From contig JAHQIY010000002.1 of the NCBI GenBank assembly GCA_019054805.1, forward strand, positions 8,618,001-8,682,000: 64,000 bases of DNA. The letters are read 5' to 3'. A program made the position numbers and the translations under genes. Of the stretch, positions 1-11,600 are shown piece by piece. The notes beneath the pieces are model-generated. The model saw only the letters and a list, made by a program, of their open reading frames with translations, had not been told where the DNA came from and searched no databases. How positions within the stretch are numbered: position 1 is the first letter of the stretch; each line of letters opens with the position of its first letter. The stretch is from Brachionus manjavacas (lineage: Eukaryota > Rotifera > Eurotatoria > Ploima > Brachionidae).

Positions 1-1
1 G

Positions 2-3000
2 GAAATTGATTATTTATATCCTAACCTTTTAGAGTGTCCGTACATACAGCTGAAAAGAAAGTTGATCAAAAAAAGCTTTAGGTTCTATGCGCAAGATTTG
101 GACAATGAGTACCATTGTTTTGTTGAGTATTTGAAGAAAAAGTATAATTTTCGCCAGCATGATGTTTCCAACCCATTGTTTGTGTACGAATTTCTCGATG
201 AAGTGCATTCCAGAATGGTAAGGTTTTAAGATATTACAGCTTTTTTTTATTTGGAATTTTTTTGGTAGCAGCTTTCGCTTCGTAAAAAAAAAAATTATTT
301 AAAAATTTTCTTAAAAATTAATTTTTTCTTTTATATATCATTTATTATTTTAAATTTTTTTTAAAGAAATTAATTAAAATAAATTAAAATAAAATAAGTT
401 AAAATTTAAAATTAAGGAGAAAATGTCTTCTAATTTATTTTAAAAATTTTGTAACTTTGGTTCAACTAATTGTTTCAAAGTAAAAATGATAACAAAAATT
501 GTTTTGATTTTTTGCAGTCTTTGTCTAATAAATTCCAAATAAAAGTTAGATTAATATTTTTCTTTTTTCTTTCGTAGAGACTAAATATCACAGATAATGT
601 ATATTTTGGTATTTTACAGACTTATGAATGTCTTTAAAAATTAAATGAAAAAAAAATTATTTTAGGGTCAATGGTTTGAACATTCTTAGAAATCTGGTAC
701 CCACACTTACTGAATCTCCCTAACACCTCCACTCTAAATCGCATCATGAGGTTTTAAAAAAGACTGAAGTCATAAAAAAAAATTTTTATCTCTTTATCAC
801 AAGTTCAAGTGTGCTGACTAGTCATTTACAAAAAAGACCCTTTTTCCAAGGTATTAAATATATTTTTGCAATTTTTGTCTCATAAAGGCCAAAGATCGGT
901 TAAAAGTTTGCTTAGAAATTAATTTTTTCTTTTAAAAAGACTAAATTTCATAGATAATTTTAATTTGATATTTTGCAGGCTTAAAAATGTATTTAAAATT
1001 TTGAATGAAAATGATATAAAGATTTTTAATTATTATCAGTATTTATTTCAATGAACACCTTTAAAGCGATTTAAAAAAAAATTAAAAGTCATAAAAAAAT
1101 TAAATAAAAAGTATTCAAAATGAATCAACCATCTTTATTTCTATTTTTTTTTCAAAATTTTAAGAATCTGTTTATAGGCCTTTTTAATTAAAAAAAAAAA
1201 TAAAAAATAAAATCTAAATGGAAAAAAAAATGCCAAATGAAGGAATCTTTTTAAATTTTTTAATTTACTTAGGCTCATGATCTAGAAATTCCGCTTGGTC
1301 TGAGCGATTTGATACAAGATGCAAATAAGTTCGCCTCTATCGAACTTGGCTTAGAGATGATGGAAAATTTGGGCATAAACTGCGGAAAATTTATAAATTT
1401 GCTAAAGCACTTACTGCTAGAAGTAGCGTTTAAACATAGGAATAAAAAGTAAATATAAACTTTGAATAAAATTTCTTTACTTTAATTTTTTTAATTTTCT
1501 AGATCTGATTATTATAAATTTAACTATTTTTCAGCTCATGATAACACCCTAATCGCTTTGTTAATTACTCTAAACAAAATAAATGAATCAAATTATGTTT
1601 TTCCAGAGTTTGGTTCTGATCTGGTGATCGAATTGTGGAAAGATTGCTCAAAATACTATGTAAAAGTATACTTCAACGGAAAAGTGAGTAATTTTAATTA
1701 AGTCTTGAAATCTATTAATTTTCGATCATAGCAATTGATTAATTTTTTCAAATTTTTTTATTGTTCACAGGTCAAAGTGGTCAAATTTTCAATTTTTTTT
1801 CAGCTATATCAGAAAACAGATATTTCCAATTTTTCCAATGTTCAGATTCAAAATTTTGAATAGGAAAATAATTATTGTAGAAGCAATTTTTATATTTTCG
1901 AGGAGCAGATTTATTATTATTTTTTAGCAAAAAAAAGAAGCAATTATTATATCAATTAGGAGCAAAAATATTTTTATTAATAGAAAAAAAAAAAAAAAAA
2001 AAACAAATATAATATAAAGCCATTTTGAATATTTAATAGAATCGCGGCAGCGAAGTTTGAAGCAAAAAATTTTAAAAGCAAAAGAATTAAGTTTGAAATT
2101 TTTGAAGATTTTTATCATAAAAATCATTAAAAGTTCAGATAATAAGTCAAAAAACCTTAACATGCAGTTCTATTTCTATCAAAATTCGATCTATCTATCT
2201 TTCTAAATATTTTATTTTTTTTATTTATTTTAAAAAAAATTGTTTAACCCCCATAGGCAATACATAGGAAGCGTTGTTAGTGCAAAAATTAGATACATAT
2301 AAAAAAAAATATAAATAAATTTTTTTTTATTTGTTCCTTTTTTTATTACATTTAACAAAGAAGAGCTTAGAATTTTTCTATATCCAAAAATATTTGCATT
2401 CTAAAAAACTCTCGTGAAATAAAAATACTTAAGTAAAATCAAAAAGGATTTTTTTAAAAAAAACTCTTTAATAAAGAAAAAAAAATTTTATAAAAACAAA
2501 ATTAATTTTTAAAATTTCTTAAAATAATTGCTGATAATTAACATAAAAATGGTGTATAATTTAATAAAGCAAACTTAACGCCGTCGCAATAAAATCGAGT
2601 GATGAACATTTTAGATAGAGGAAATTAAAGAAAATTGTTTTTTTTTTCTTATTTAAATCAGAGTTGTTCTCAAGTCAAGTCCAAATCTGAACTTTTTTTT
2701 TTCAAAGTCCTAGTCTAAGACTTTTATTTTATTTTTTTTTAAAAAGTCCTAGATCGGACTTTTTTTTTAATTTTCAAGCCTTTTATGCTAAAATTGAACC
2801 AAGAGTAAATTTTTTGATAAAAAGCCTGATCCAGTAAATTTAAAAAAAAAAGTTTCGATATGTACTGTGTTTTTAATGACTTGGACTTTATTTTGAGACT
2901 TTTAAACAACTCTGATTTAAATTGATAGATTAATAAAGAAAAGGAAATATTTCATATTAAAACTCCAATTTACATTGTCAAATAAATCCATTTAATTTTT

Positions 3001-4391
3001 AGCTAGTAAATTTCTTTCAAAGTATTTTAACCATATCTGTAATTCTAATCAAATTTTTTTAAAAACAAGTGAGGTTAGACGAAAGCCAAGCATATTTGGA
3101 AAACCAGGCGAAATCGATTCTTTTTATTTTTTATTATTTCTTTAAAATGTTTGACGAATAATAAGTTATCTTAAAAAATGAATTATTTAATAATGAGAAC
3201 AAGCAAAATTTTAAAATAATTATCTGACCAGTTATTTGAAAAATAATTTTTTAAATTCTATTTCAATTTTTAATTTTTAACACTTTAAAAAAATACATTT
3301 GAATATTTAATTAATTAATAAGCAAAAAGAGAATTTTTAAATCAAACTGATCAATTCCTCATTTTATCATTTATGGACAATTTTGTTAAGAATTTTGTCA
3401 ACTAAAGTGATACGTTTTAAGAAGAGAATTAATTTTTATCAAAAAAAATACACTTTTAAGAAAAACTTCTACAATATCAATTCAATAACAAATCAGGTAC
3501 TATCAGTGTGTTTCAAAATTGACTCAAAAAATTTAATTTTCGAGAAATATTTTAATTTTTTCTTGTAATAGTTCGTTCATTAGAAAATTTTGGCTTAGGC
3601 TTTTTCACAAAAATGTATTATTCAGAAATATTAATTTATTTCATTCGATCTAAAAACAATTTAAAATTTTTATAATACCAATCTTTTACAAAATTTTTAA
3701 ATCGCAAGTCTAAAGCTTTATTATATTGAACTAATATCAAAAAGGTGTCGAAATCTTATAATATCTTAAATTTAGTAAACGAGAATAAAGAATTTTTGAG
3801 ACTTAAAAAAAGACCGACGTAGATATTGAGACTTGTTTCCTCCTTCTAAGTATGCTTTTTTATTTTTTTATTTTTTTTTTAAATTTACATTATCAAGTTT
3901 TAAATTTTTGGACAAAAATTTTTATTCATGGTCGTTTTTTTTGATTTTCACCAATTTGGTGACAAGTGCACGTATATATCTGCACAATTTAATTAAAAAA
4001 AAAACAATATAATTTTTTTTTTAATAAAAAAAACTTAAAATTTTGATATTTAAATTTTTCTGACTAGTTAGGTGTGAATAAAGCTCTGATAGCTTAGATT
4101 AAGTTAGCGTAATAAATTAAATTGCTTTGTTCAAAATTAACAATTAAGCTCCAGACGATTTGTTGTTGTAATTAATTTTTTTATTTTTAGATAATAAAAA
4201 TAAATGCGAGAATTTTAGATAGGCAAAAAATATCCAAAATAGAGTATAATGTAAATATGTTGACATCGAGTGATTTGATAGAGGAAGATGCACGAATGGA
4301 TTTGGTAGATTTTGTTAATATTTTAGACAAACATGGCATTGACGAAAAATTTTATTATTCTATTTGCTATAAATTTAAAAACGAATATTGA
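2..4391 (+). CDS. Histidine acid phosphatase-family protein, 3' part (four exons)
   Basis: This is the C-terminal part of a branch-2 histidine phosphatase; the N-terminal RHG half lies before the window. I read exons 2-217, 1273-1448, 1503-1683 and 4191-4391. All junctions are GT-AG and the reading frame is continuous to TGA. The third visible exon carries FSAHDNTLIALL, which matches the second catalytic His-Asp motif of this family, followed by FGSDLVIELWKD and a VKVYFNGK strand. In the family the HD aspartate acts as the proton donor in phosphomonoester hydrolysis. The ELW and VYFNG context resembles 2-phosphoxylose phosphatase (PXYLP1) more than lysosomal acid phosphatase, but this is a motif-level judgement. 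The introns are 1,055, 54 and 2,507 nt; the last one carries a MITE. The 3' end faces the canopy gene across only 42 nt, so the two 3' UTRs probably overlap. Confidence 0.85.
2040..2150. repeat. Degenerate end of the GTGAAGTTTGGAGC repeat family
   Basis: The stretch around 2043-2070 (GCGGCAGCGAAGTTTGAAGC followed by A-rich sequence) resembles the terminal repeats at 7226, 27333 and 27874. No convincing opposite end was found. It lies in the last intron of the phosphatase gene. The neighbouring DNA (1924-2030) is poly-A/T and its short open frame is not a gene. Confidence 0.35.
2659..2914. mobile_element. hAT-like MITE with 8-bp target duplication
   Basis: This 256-bp element begins CAGAGTTGTT and ends with its exact complement AACAACTCTG. 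It is flanked on both sides by ATTTAAAT (2651-2658 and 2915-2922). An 8-bp target duplication and a CAG-type terminus are what the hAT superfamily leaves. The interior is AT-rich with repeated AGTCC/GGACT words and has no coding capacity. The insertion lies in the last phosphatase intron. The duplication is itself AT-rich and palindromic, so chance is not fully excluded, but it abuts both termini exactly. Confidence 0.75.
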
Positions 4392-4433
4392 ATTTTATTA
4401 ATAAAAAAAATTGCTTTAGTCTCATTTGAATAT

Positions 4434-5296
4434 TTACAAATCGTTTTTATCTGATTTTTTTGTGTCCTTTCTCTTGGTCTTTTTTTTCTCTTCCTCTTTA
4501 TTCTCCACAAATTTTTCGCTCAAACAACCTAAAGAATGGAAAAAAATTAATCAATTAATTAAAAAAAATAAATGTTCCTTATACTTTTGTCATCATTTTT
4601 AAGAATAATTCTTTCGCACAAATACTCAGTCAATGTTACATTATTTCTCTCATTTTTGTACCAATTTTCAATTTCTTCTTCGTAAAGCTCGACCATTTGG
4701 TCACACTTAAAAATAAATAATTAAAAAAAATCAAATTAAAATTTCTGATTAATTACATATTTTTTTAGTTGAGTGATTTCGGCTGACGGTGTATCCCACA
4801 AGTCGTACGGAATACCAAGCTCTACTTTGACTCCGCGATTTTTTAAATTTTTCAAAGTGTTCATTGTCTGCGATTCTCCTTTGGAATATCGAAGGCTTCC
4901 GGATCTCTCAGCATGAACATTGTACTGTAATATTCTTTCACAAACCTCCTCAATTACTTCAATGAGCCGAATTTCTCTAAAAAAAATTTTTGAAGGATTT
5001 GAATTTTTTAACTCTAAAAACAATTACGAGTCTTGGTATTTTTTGGCTTTTTTCTTGTCAAGGCGCTCATCAAAATTGTAACCTGTCTCGATCAACTCAG
5101 GGCTGTTGTGGCTCAAAAGACTCTCGGCTATTTCATTAGTCAAATATTTACAAGCTTATTTAATTTAAACTAGTCTTATTAATTAGAAGGATTAAATTTT
5201 TTTCCTACTTTCACATTTTGTAGGTAGCCGATTGGGATCATCGGAATAGTAAGACCCGAGCAAAAGGAACACTATTGAAATAGTCAAATAATTCAT
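4434..5296 (-). CDS. CNPY: Canopy family protein (CNPY3/CNPY4-like), complete, five exons
   Basis: Exons on the minus strand are 5296-5209, 5154-5028, 4976-4757, 4705-4585 and 4528-4434, separated by introns of 51-56 nt, all in phase. The 216-residue product opens with a hydrophobic signal peptide (MNYLTISIVFLLLGS). The saposin-like canopy core follows: KCETCKYLTNEIAESL near residue 28, VCERILQYNVHAER in the middle, LGIPYDLWDTPSAEITQLKK, and the cysteine pairs in KYCDQMVELYEEEIENWY and LCERIILKNDDKSCLSE. Canopy proteins act in the ER lumen; CNPY3/4 assist folding and trafficking of membrane receptors such as Toll-like receptors, and CNPY2 has other partners. The tail is a lysine/glutamate-rich stretch ending KNDL, where related proteins often end in a KDEL-type retrieval signal. 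The ATG chosen is the only one giving a signal peptide. Confidence 0.93.
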
Positions 5297-5626
5297 AATC
5301 TAAGCTTAAAAAAAATAATTCAAAAATAATTTTGTTCCAGAACGATTTTATTTTTTTAAATTAAGCGCCTAATAAAAAATTGTCACATAAAACAAATAAT
5401 TCATTATTCTAGAATATTCTTCAGCCAATTAATTTAGTCCACATTGCTATTTGCTTGAGAGTCTACCTCATAATTCAGGTATTTAGAGAAAAAATAGTGC
5501 AATTGGAAATCTATTGCCAATCTTTTGGAATGAAGAGCCATGAAAAAATTAAAAATAAAATTTTATTAAATAATTTAAAATTTATGAAAATTAGAATTAA
5601 AGAGAAAAAAAATAATTGATATTTTC
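5297..5626. other. Intergenic spacer between canopy and DDI1 (330 bp)
   Basis: AT-rich spacer upstream of the canopy start and downstream of the DDI1 stop, both genes being on the minus strand. I see no ORF, repeat or clear core-promoter motif. It must hold the canopy promoter and the DDI1 3' UTR. Confidence 0.6.
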
Positions 5627-8600
5627 TTATTTTTTGGGAGCTTGCAGAGACTTGGCAAGCAGTTTTAGTTTGGCCAAGTCTTCGTTTCCGTTTGAGGAGT
5701 TTAGCGCCTCGATTGCGTCATCCCTACTGTAGCCAAGCTTTACCAAATTGTCTATTGCAGATTCGGGATGGCTCGAAGTCATTTTTAATTCTTCGGCAGA
5801 ATCTTGAAAATTCATTTTGGCACTCGCGGGTAATTCTGACTCCGACAAAAATTGCGTCTCAACGTTGGCTGATTTTATCATGAGAACATTTCTTTCCAAG
5901 TCAATAACACACTTTTAAATTAATAAATAAAATTTTATTTTATTTTTTAAATTTCAAAAATTAAAATACTTGATGACGTTTGAGCAGATCGAGACCAAGA
6001 AGCATGTCCATGGCTTGATTTTCAAGAATTGAGAAAGCAGTGGTCAAAAATTTATTTTCAATTTGAATTTGGGCTTTTTAAATTTAAATTTGAAAAAAAA
6101 AAATTTTAAATTTAAATTTTATCTACCTAAGTGGACGCGGCCAACAATTTTTTGAGTTCCAACTCCTTTGGCAACGCCTGCCCAGCGATTGTCGACCAAG
6201 CGCATGATCCCGCATCTTTCTGCACAAGCCGAGCTCATTATTGTCATTTGGGCGCCTGAATCCACAAAAGCTTTCACGTTGTGACCATTAACTTGGCAAT
6301 TAATGTACAACATGACAACATTGCCAAATGCTTCCGGCATATACTCAAGAGCATGCTCCATATTTTGTTGAATATTTTCCAGACGAATCGCTTCGGCAAT
6401 TCGGCGCTGGTTCTCCAAATCAAACTCACTTTGCTGATTGCTGGCCATTGATGACAAGTCGCCATGTGAAATTTGGTTCATAAGCTGCGCAATGCGAGCT
6501 TAAAAAAAATTATGTTTTTTTTTAATTAATAAATTATAAAATCAATAAAAATCAACTTAAATGTATTTCTTTTTTTTTTTAATTTTTAACACATTTAATT
6601 CAGACTCAATTTGTTCAACTTCTAGTTTAATTTGTTGGATATTTGTTAAAGTGGTTTATTAGAATTATAAACATGTTTATTTAGCTGCAGTTCATTTTAA
6701 AGTAGTTTGAGGCTAATTAGAAGGGAAACGTTGGTGCCAAGACTCTACTCCCACCAGTTAAACAAATCCATAGGAATTAATTACTTCTTTTGATTGAAGT
6801 TTCCTTTATGCCGAGACATATGCTTGATGGGTTTTTTTTTTAATTCTATGAGAACTTTCTAATTATCATCGATTTTTTTCTTGAAGAATTTTTGGCTTTA
6901 TTTAATCGAGATTTATTTTCTCAGGTCCCTTTAGTAAAACAAATGAAAGTTTGTCAGGAAAACAAAAATCTCAAGAGGTTTAAAAGTCTAATCAATTTTA
7001 GACTGGATTTGATGAAAAAAAATTTGCCAATTTTTGCATTAGTAAAAATTTCTTTACATCTACAGCAATGAATAATTCTTCCAAGTGTCTACAGTCCTTT
7101 TTTGAAGCTAATTTATTATAAAGAAAAAATTGATTTAATTCGTAATAGTTTAGAACTCATTTAAAAACATATTTGAGCTAAAAATTATTAATTTTTTTTA
7201 TAGTCTTAATGAAATAAATGAAAGTTTAGAAGGCGGCGGTGAAGTTCGGAGCAAAATATGTTTTATTTTAATTTATAACCACTTTTATTTAAATTATTTC
7301 TAATTATTTTTTAAATTAAATGCTTAAAGTTTCTAAGCATTTAATGTAAATAAATGAAAAAAATTGAAAAATCTTTATATTTAGAAGGACAAATCGAATA
7401 AAATTTGAAACAAAACTAAATTTTAAGTTTTTTGACTTTTTTTTGATGCTAAAAATTTTCGAAATTATCAATTTAATTTTTAAGATTTGATTAAAAAATT
7501 TTCTACTTCAAAAAAAAGTTAAATTTTTTCTTTCGAATTTCCAGCTTTTTTGCTGACCATCTTTTTTAAGATAAATGCAGTATTTTCTATTTTTATATTA
7601 AATGACAGCTTTGATTCCAATAGCATAATTTGAGGGATAAATATTTTTAGACATTATTAAATTGTAAAAAAATTTTTTTTTTTTAATTCTTTAAAATTTA
7701 AATGTAAACAATCAAGTTAAATATAATTATTACATTTAATAGAAAGTTTATGAAATATTGAGATCAAATATTAGATGATTTACTTATAGCAACGCGAACA
7801 GCTTATATTAATTTGAAATCATCAATTGACTGACGTAAATTCGCTAGATTTAATGAGAAGAGCATTTTATCCTCAAGAATCGCTCCTGATGTAAGCTCAA
7901 ATACTAAAAAAATCAGTAAAAATAATATAAATCGAGCTTTAAATGAGAAAAAAATAATTATTTAAGATCAAATGCTTTAATCTCAAATAATTATTTTTGT
8001 AAATTGATTTTAAGAAGGAATTAAAACTAAAAACTAGTCTTTACTTTTAAAGAAAATTTTTTTTAATTTTTTACAATGCAATTTAGAAATTTCTCCAGGT
8101 TCTTTTTGAATAACTTCAGCCTTCGATTAAACCCTCTTGTACTGATGAAGAAAGTTAAAATATTAAAAAAAATTCAAGTATATTTAAAATAGGTAAAACA
8201 ATAATTTAAAGTATTTTTAAATTAAAATAATTTTTTTGATAAAATTCTTTTGATAATTTAAATTTCAAAAAAGCAATGAAAAAAAAAATATTTTGTAAGT
8301 GGCTGATGCGATAAGAGCTTTCTTTAGAATATTAAAAGTTAAGTTTGGGTAATTTTTCCTTAACTTATTAATCAAGGGAAAATTGAAGTCCATGATAAAA
8401 TGAAAATTTTTAATTTTATATTTTAAAAAGGGTATTTTTTATCAAGTTTTTAAAAATAAATGACCAAACTCTTTTAAACATGATTTTTCTAATTTTTTAG
8501 GAAAAAAACATTATGAATTTAAATTAAAGGTAAAAATAAAAACTTAATCAATATTACATGCTTCGCTGCAATCTATTTTAATTAATATTAAAATCATTTA

Positions 8601-11600
8601 AACATTAATTTTGATTTTGTGAATTTAAAATTTGTCTTTAAAGTTTTCAAAAAAGTTTTAGAAGAATCAATTAAAGATCAATTAGAAAAAAGATTTGTTT
8701 TTTTTAATTCAAACAATTTACATTTTATGTTTGATTAAAAAAAAAAAAAAAAGTTGATTTCATCATTTTTATTAAGATTTTAATCAATTAAGTTTAGGTC
8801 ATATGATCATGTTTATAAACTTCAAGATGTCTAAATTAAAGTATCCTAAAAATGCTAAATGCGATAAGAAAATAAAAGAGGAGCATGATGTAAAAAGTAA
8901 AATAAAATAAAAAAAGATTTTGGCTGTTTTTTAAATAAATCGGGTTAAACTTCCACACAAATTATCATTATTATCATTTTTAAATTTAAATTCGAAAAGA
9001 AAACTGAACTCAATGATATAATGAATTTTTATTTTAATATTTTTTAAATTCAGTTAGAAACAAACTTTAGATAATGATATTATATAGAGTTCATAAAAAT
9101 AACTTAATTTCAAAAACTTTTTTTTTTAATTTTAAATGCATGAATCCAAAGAAAAAATTTACAACTAATTTTTTTAATTTACCATTTAATTTACTAATAT
9201 TTTAAATACAGAATAATTAATTTCGTAAATAATAATATTCAACATCATAAATAATATAAAATCAAAATTGTCAACCCTAAATTATTCACTTTATATATAA
9301 CTAAATTTTGTGTTCTTTGTTAATTTAAATAATACTAATCATTGATTTTTAATTATTAAAAAATTGTTGATTTGAATTTATTTCAATAATAGCAACAAAA
9401 ATTAGGATTTAACAAAAAGGGTCTACCAGATTCCCCTGTCCGTGACTCCAGCTGATTTCTTTTAGTAAAAGCTTTGCTCAGTTTTTTACAATGCTTAAGA
9501 AGTTTTAGCTCTTCTTTTATTTAATTTAGTGATAAATTGGAAATGATAACCAAGAAATGTTTTAATTAAGATCAAGTCAAAATTTTGGAGTAACTTTTAT
9601 GTTTTTTTTTATTGAAAAAAATCGAATACTTGGAATCCCACTGTCGCTAAAAAGGAAGAGAAATTTCTCAGTTTTTATCTGATTTTTGGCAATTATGTGC
9701 AGCAAAAATCTAGGCATTCCAATTTGAGTTTCAAAACACTCCGATTCCTGTAAGATCAAATCATGTTATCTTACATTTTTTCTCAGTCAAGTAGAGAAGT
9801 TTGGCAAAAAGAAAGCCTAAAATTGTTTTTTTAATTTTTATCATATCTTTAATTGTATCAATAAATTCCGACCTCGGCAAAAATATTATAAAAATTGGAA
9901 ACATAATATCATATATCAAACTGCAGAGCACTTGTAAAAGCTGATGCATTAAAATAAACTAGTTTTGGGCTTGATAAAGAAAGATTTTTGGAATTTTTTC
10001 TTTTTCCAAAATTTACAACTCGAGCAATTTTCAGTTTTTGAAAAAATATTTAAATTTTTTTTTTTAATAATTTTCCACTTAACAATATTTAGTTATACAT
10101 GCAAAGATATTAAAGTACTCTTTTTATTTTGTTGTCTTCATTCAGCAGTGTATCAATTAGCAGAATAAAAAACTAATTTTCAACATATTTTAGATTTAGA
10201 ATTGGTTTAAATTTTGGTATTTAAATTACAAAATGTATCTACTGTTAAAATAACATTGAATAAGTGCGATGTTTCAAAGAAAAATAATTTTAAGTTAATA
10301 TTGCAAGCATTTTCTAATTTTAACTTTTTAGTGAAATAGAAAGAGTTTGGTATTTATTTGCAAAAAATCTAATTATCTTTCATCACTAAGTAAATTTCAA
10401 ATTTTGATGACAAACATCACAAACAATAGTTATTTTGCTATAAATTAAAAAATTCTTATATTTTTTATATTGTCAACTTTTTTTAAGACAAATCGAAATA
10501 TCAAAATTGGCTCAACTCGTTTGGAGGCACAATTAGTATTCTTCTTAAGATAACTAGATTCAAAAATATTCCCTTGAACGAGTTCTGCTTAATCAGAGTA
10601 ATCATCGACGAAAAAAATCAAAAAATTTTTATTGAATAGTACTGTTAATTAATATAATTCTAACCTTTTATAAAGTAAAAGTTAAAGTCATTAATGAAAG
10701 GTTTCAACGATTGAATTTAAATTTAAATCAAAATGATTATTTAAAATTTTAAAAGGGAATTTTCAATATTTTTTTTTCAATTTTACTAATAAAAATAAAA
10801 CTCATTCTGTTTCACTAAAAAGTTGAAAATGCTTCAAAAATACACAATTAAAAATTATTTTTTTATGAAACCTAAAATTCAACCCCAAAAAATAAAGCAA
10901 ATTTAACTTTTATTTTGATTACCAGCTCTTTAGGAACTTTTTTCCACATGAAAATTTAAATCTGAAAATAAATGTCAATTTGCTCATGTTGCTCAATCTA
11001 TCAATGCTAAAATTTGCATTAATTTGTTTAGATTTGAAATCGAATGAGTAAAATGATTGATGCCCAAAGTTTTGCAAAGGATGCCGAGGATTTATTATCT
11101 CTCGATGAATAAAAGCTTAAGCTCATAGATTAAACATTAATAAAGATAAACTAGTACATGATTTTTACATTAGAACTATTGTTTTGAGTAAACGGGATAG
11201 ATTTGCCCGTGGAACATAGAACACCAGCTAAAAATTATCTGTTCGATTACGCAATAGCTTAATTATATTTGGCAAAGCGTCCAGGGTTGCTGCCATAATT
11301 AAGCATATTTAGATTCGATTAGCAGCAAAGCCAAATACGAAATAAGAAATCGATTTAAGTTTAGAAGAAAAAAAAATGTTAGTTTAAATAAAATGCTCAA
11401 AATTAGATTAGCTTTGATTTATAACTTTTTATCATTGTGAGCTGAATTCAATTCTGAAAAAAAAAAAAAAATTCTCTTCTTATTGCTTTTATTGCTGATT
11501 AATTTTGAAAATAATTTAATAATAGATCTAGAGGGGTAAGAATGCATTCTACGGTTCAAACGGGCCTATTTACGCCCAATATATACAACTGCGAGCACAA

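Noticed and set aside
1924-2163. 79-codon minus-strand frame
   Set aside because: Dominated by Phe/Ile/Leu from poly-A/T runs; lies in a phosphatase intron.
5692-5883. Plus-strand frame opposite DDI1 exon 5
   Set aside because: Shadow of the UBA-encoding exon.
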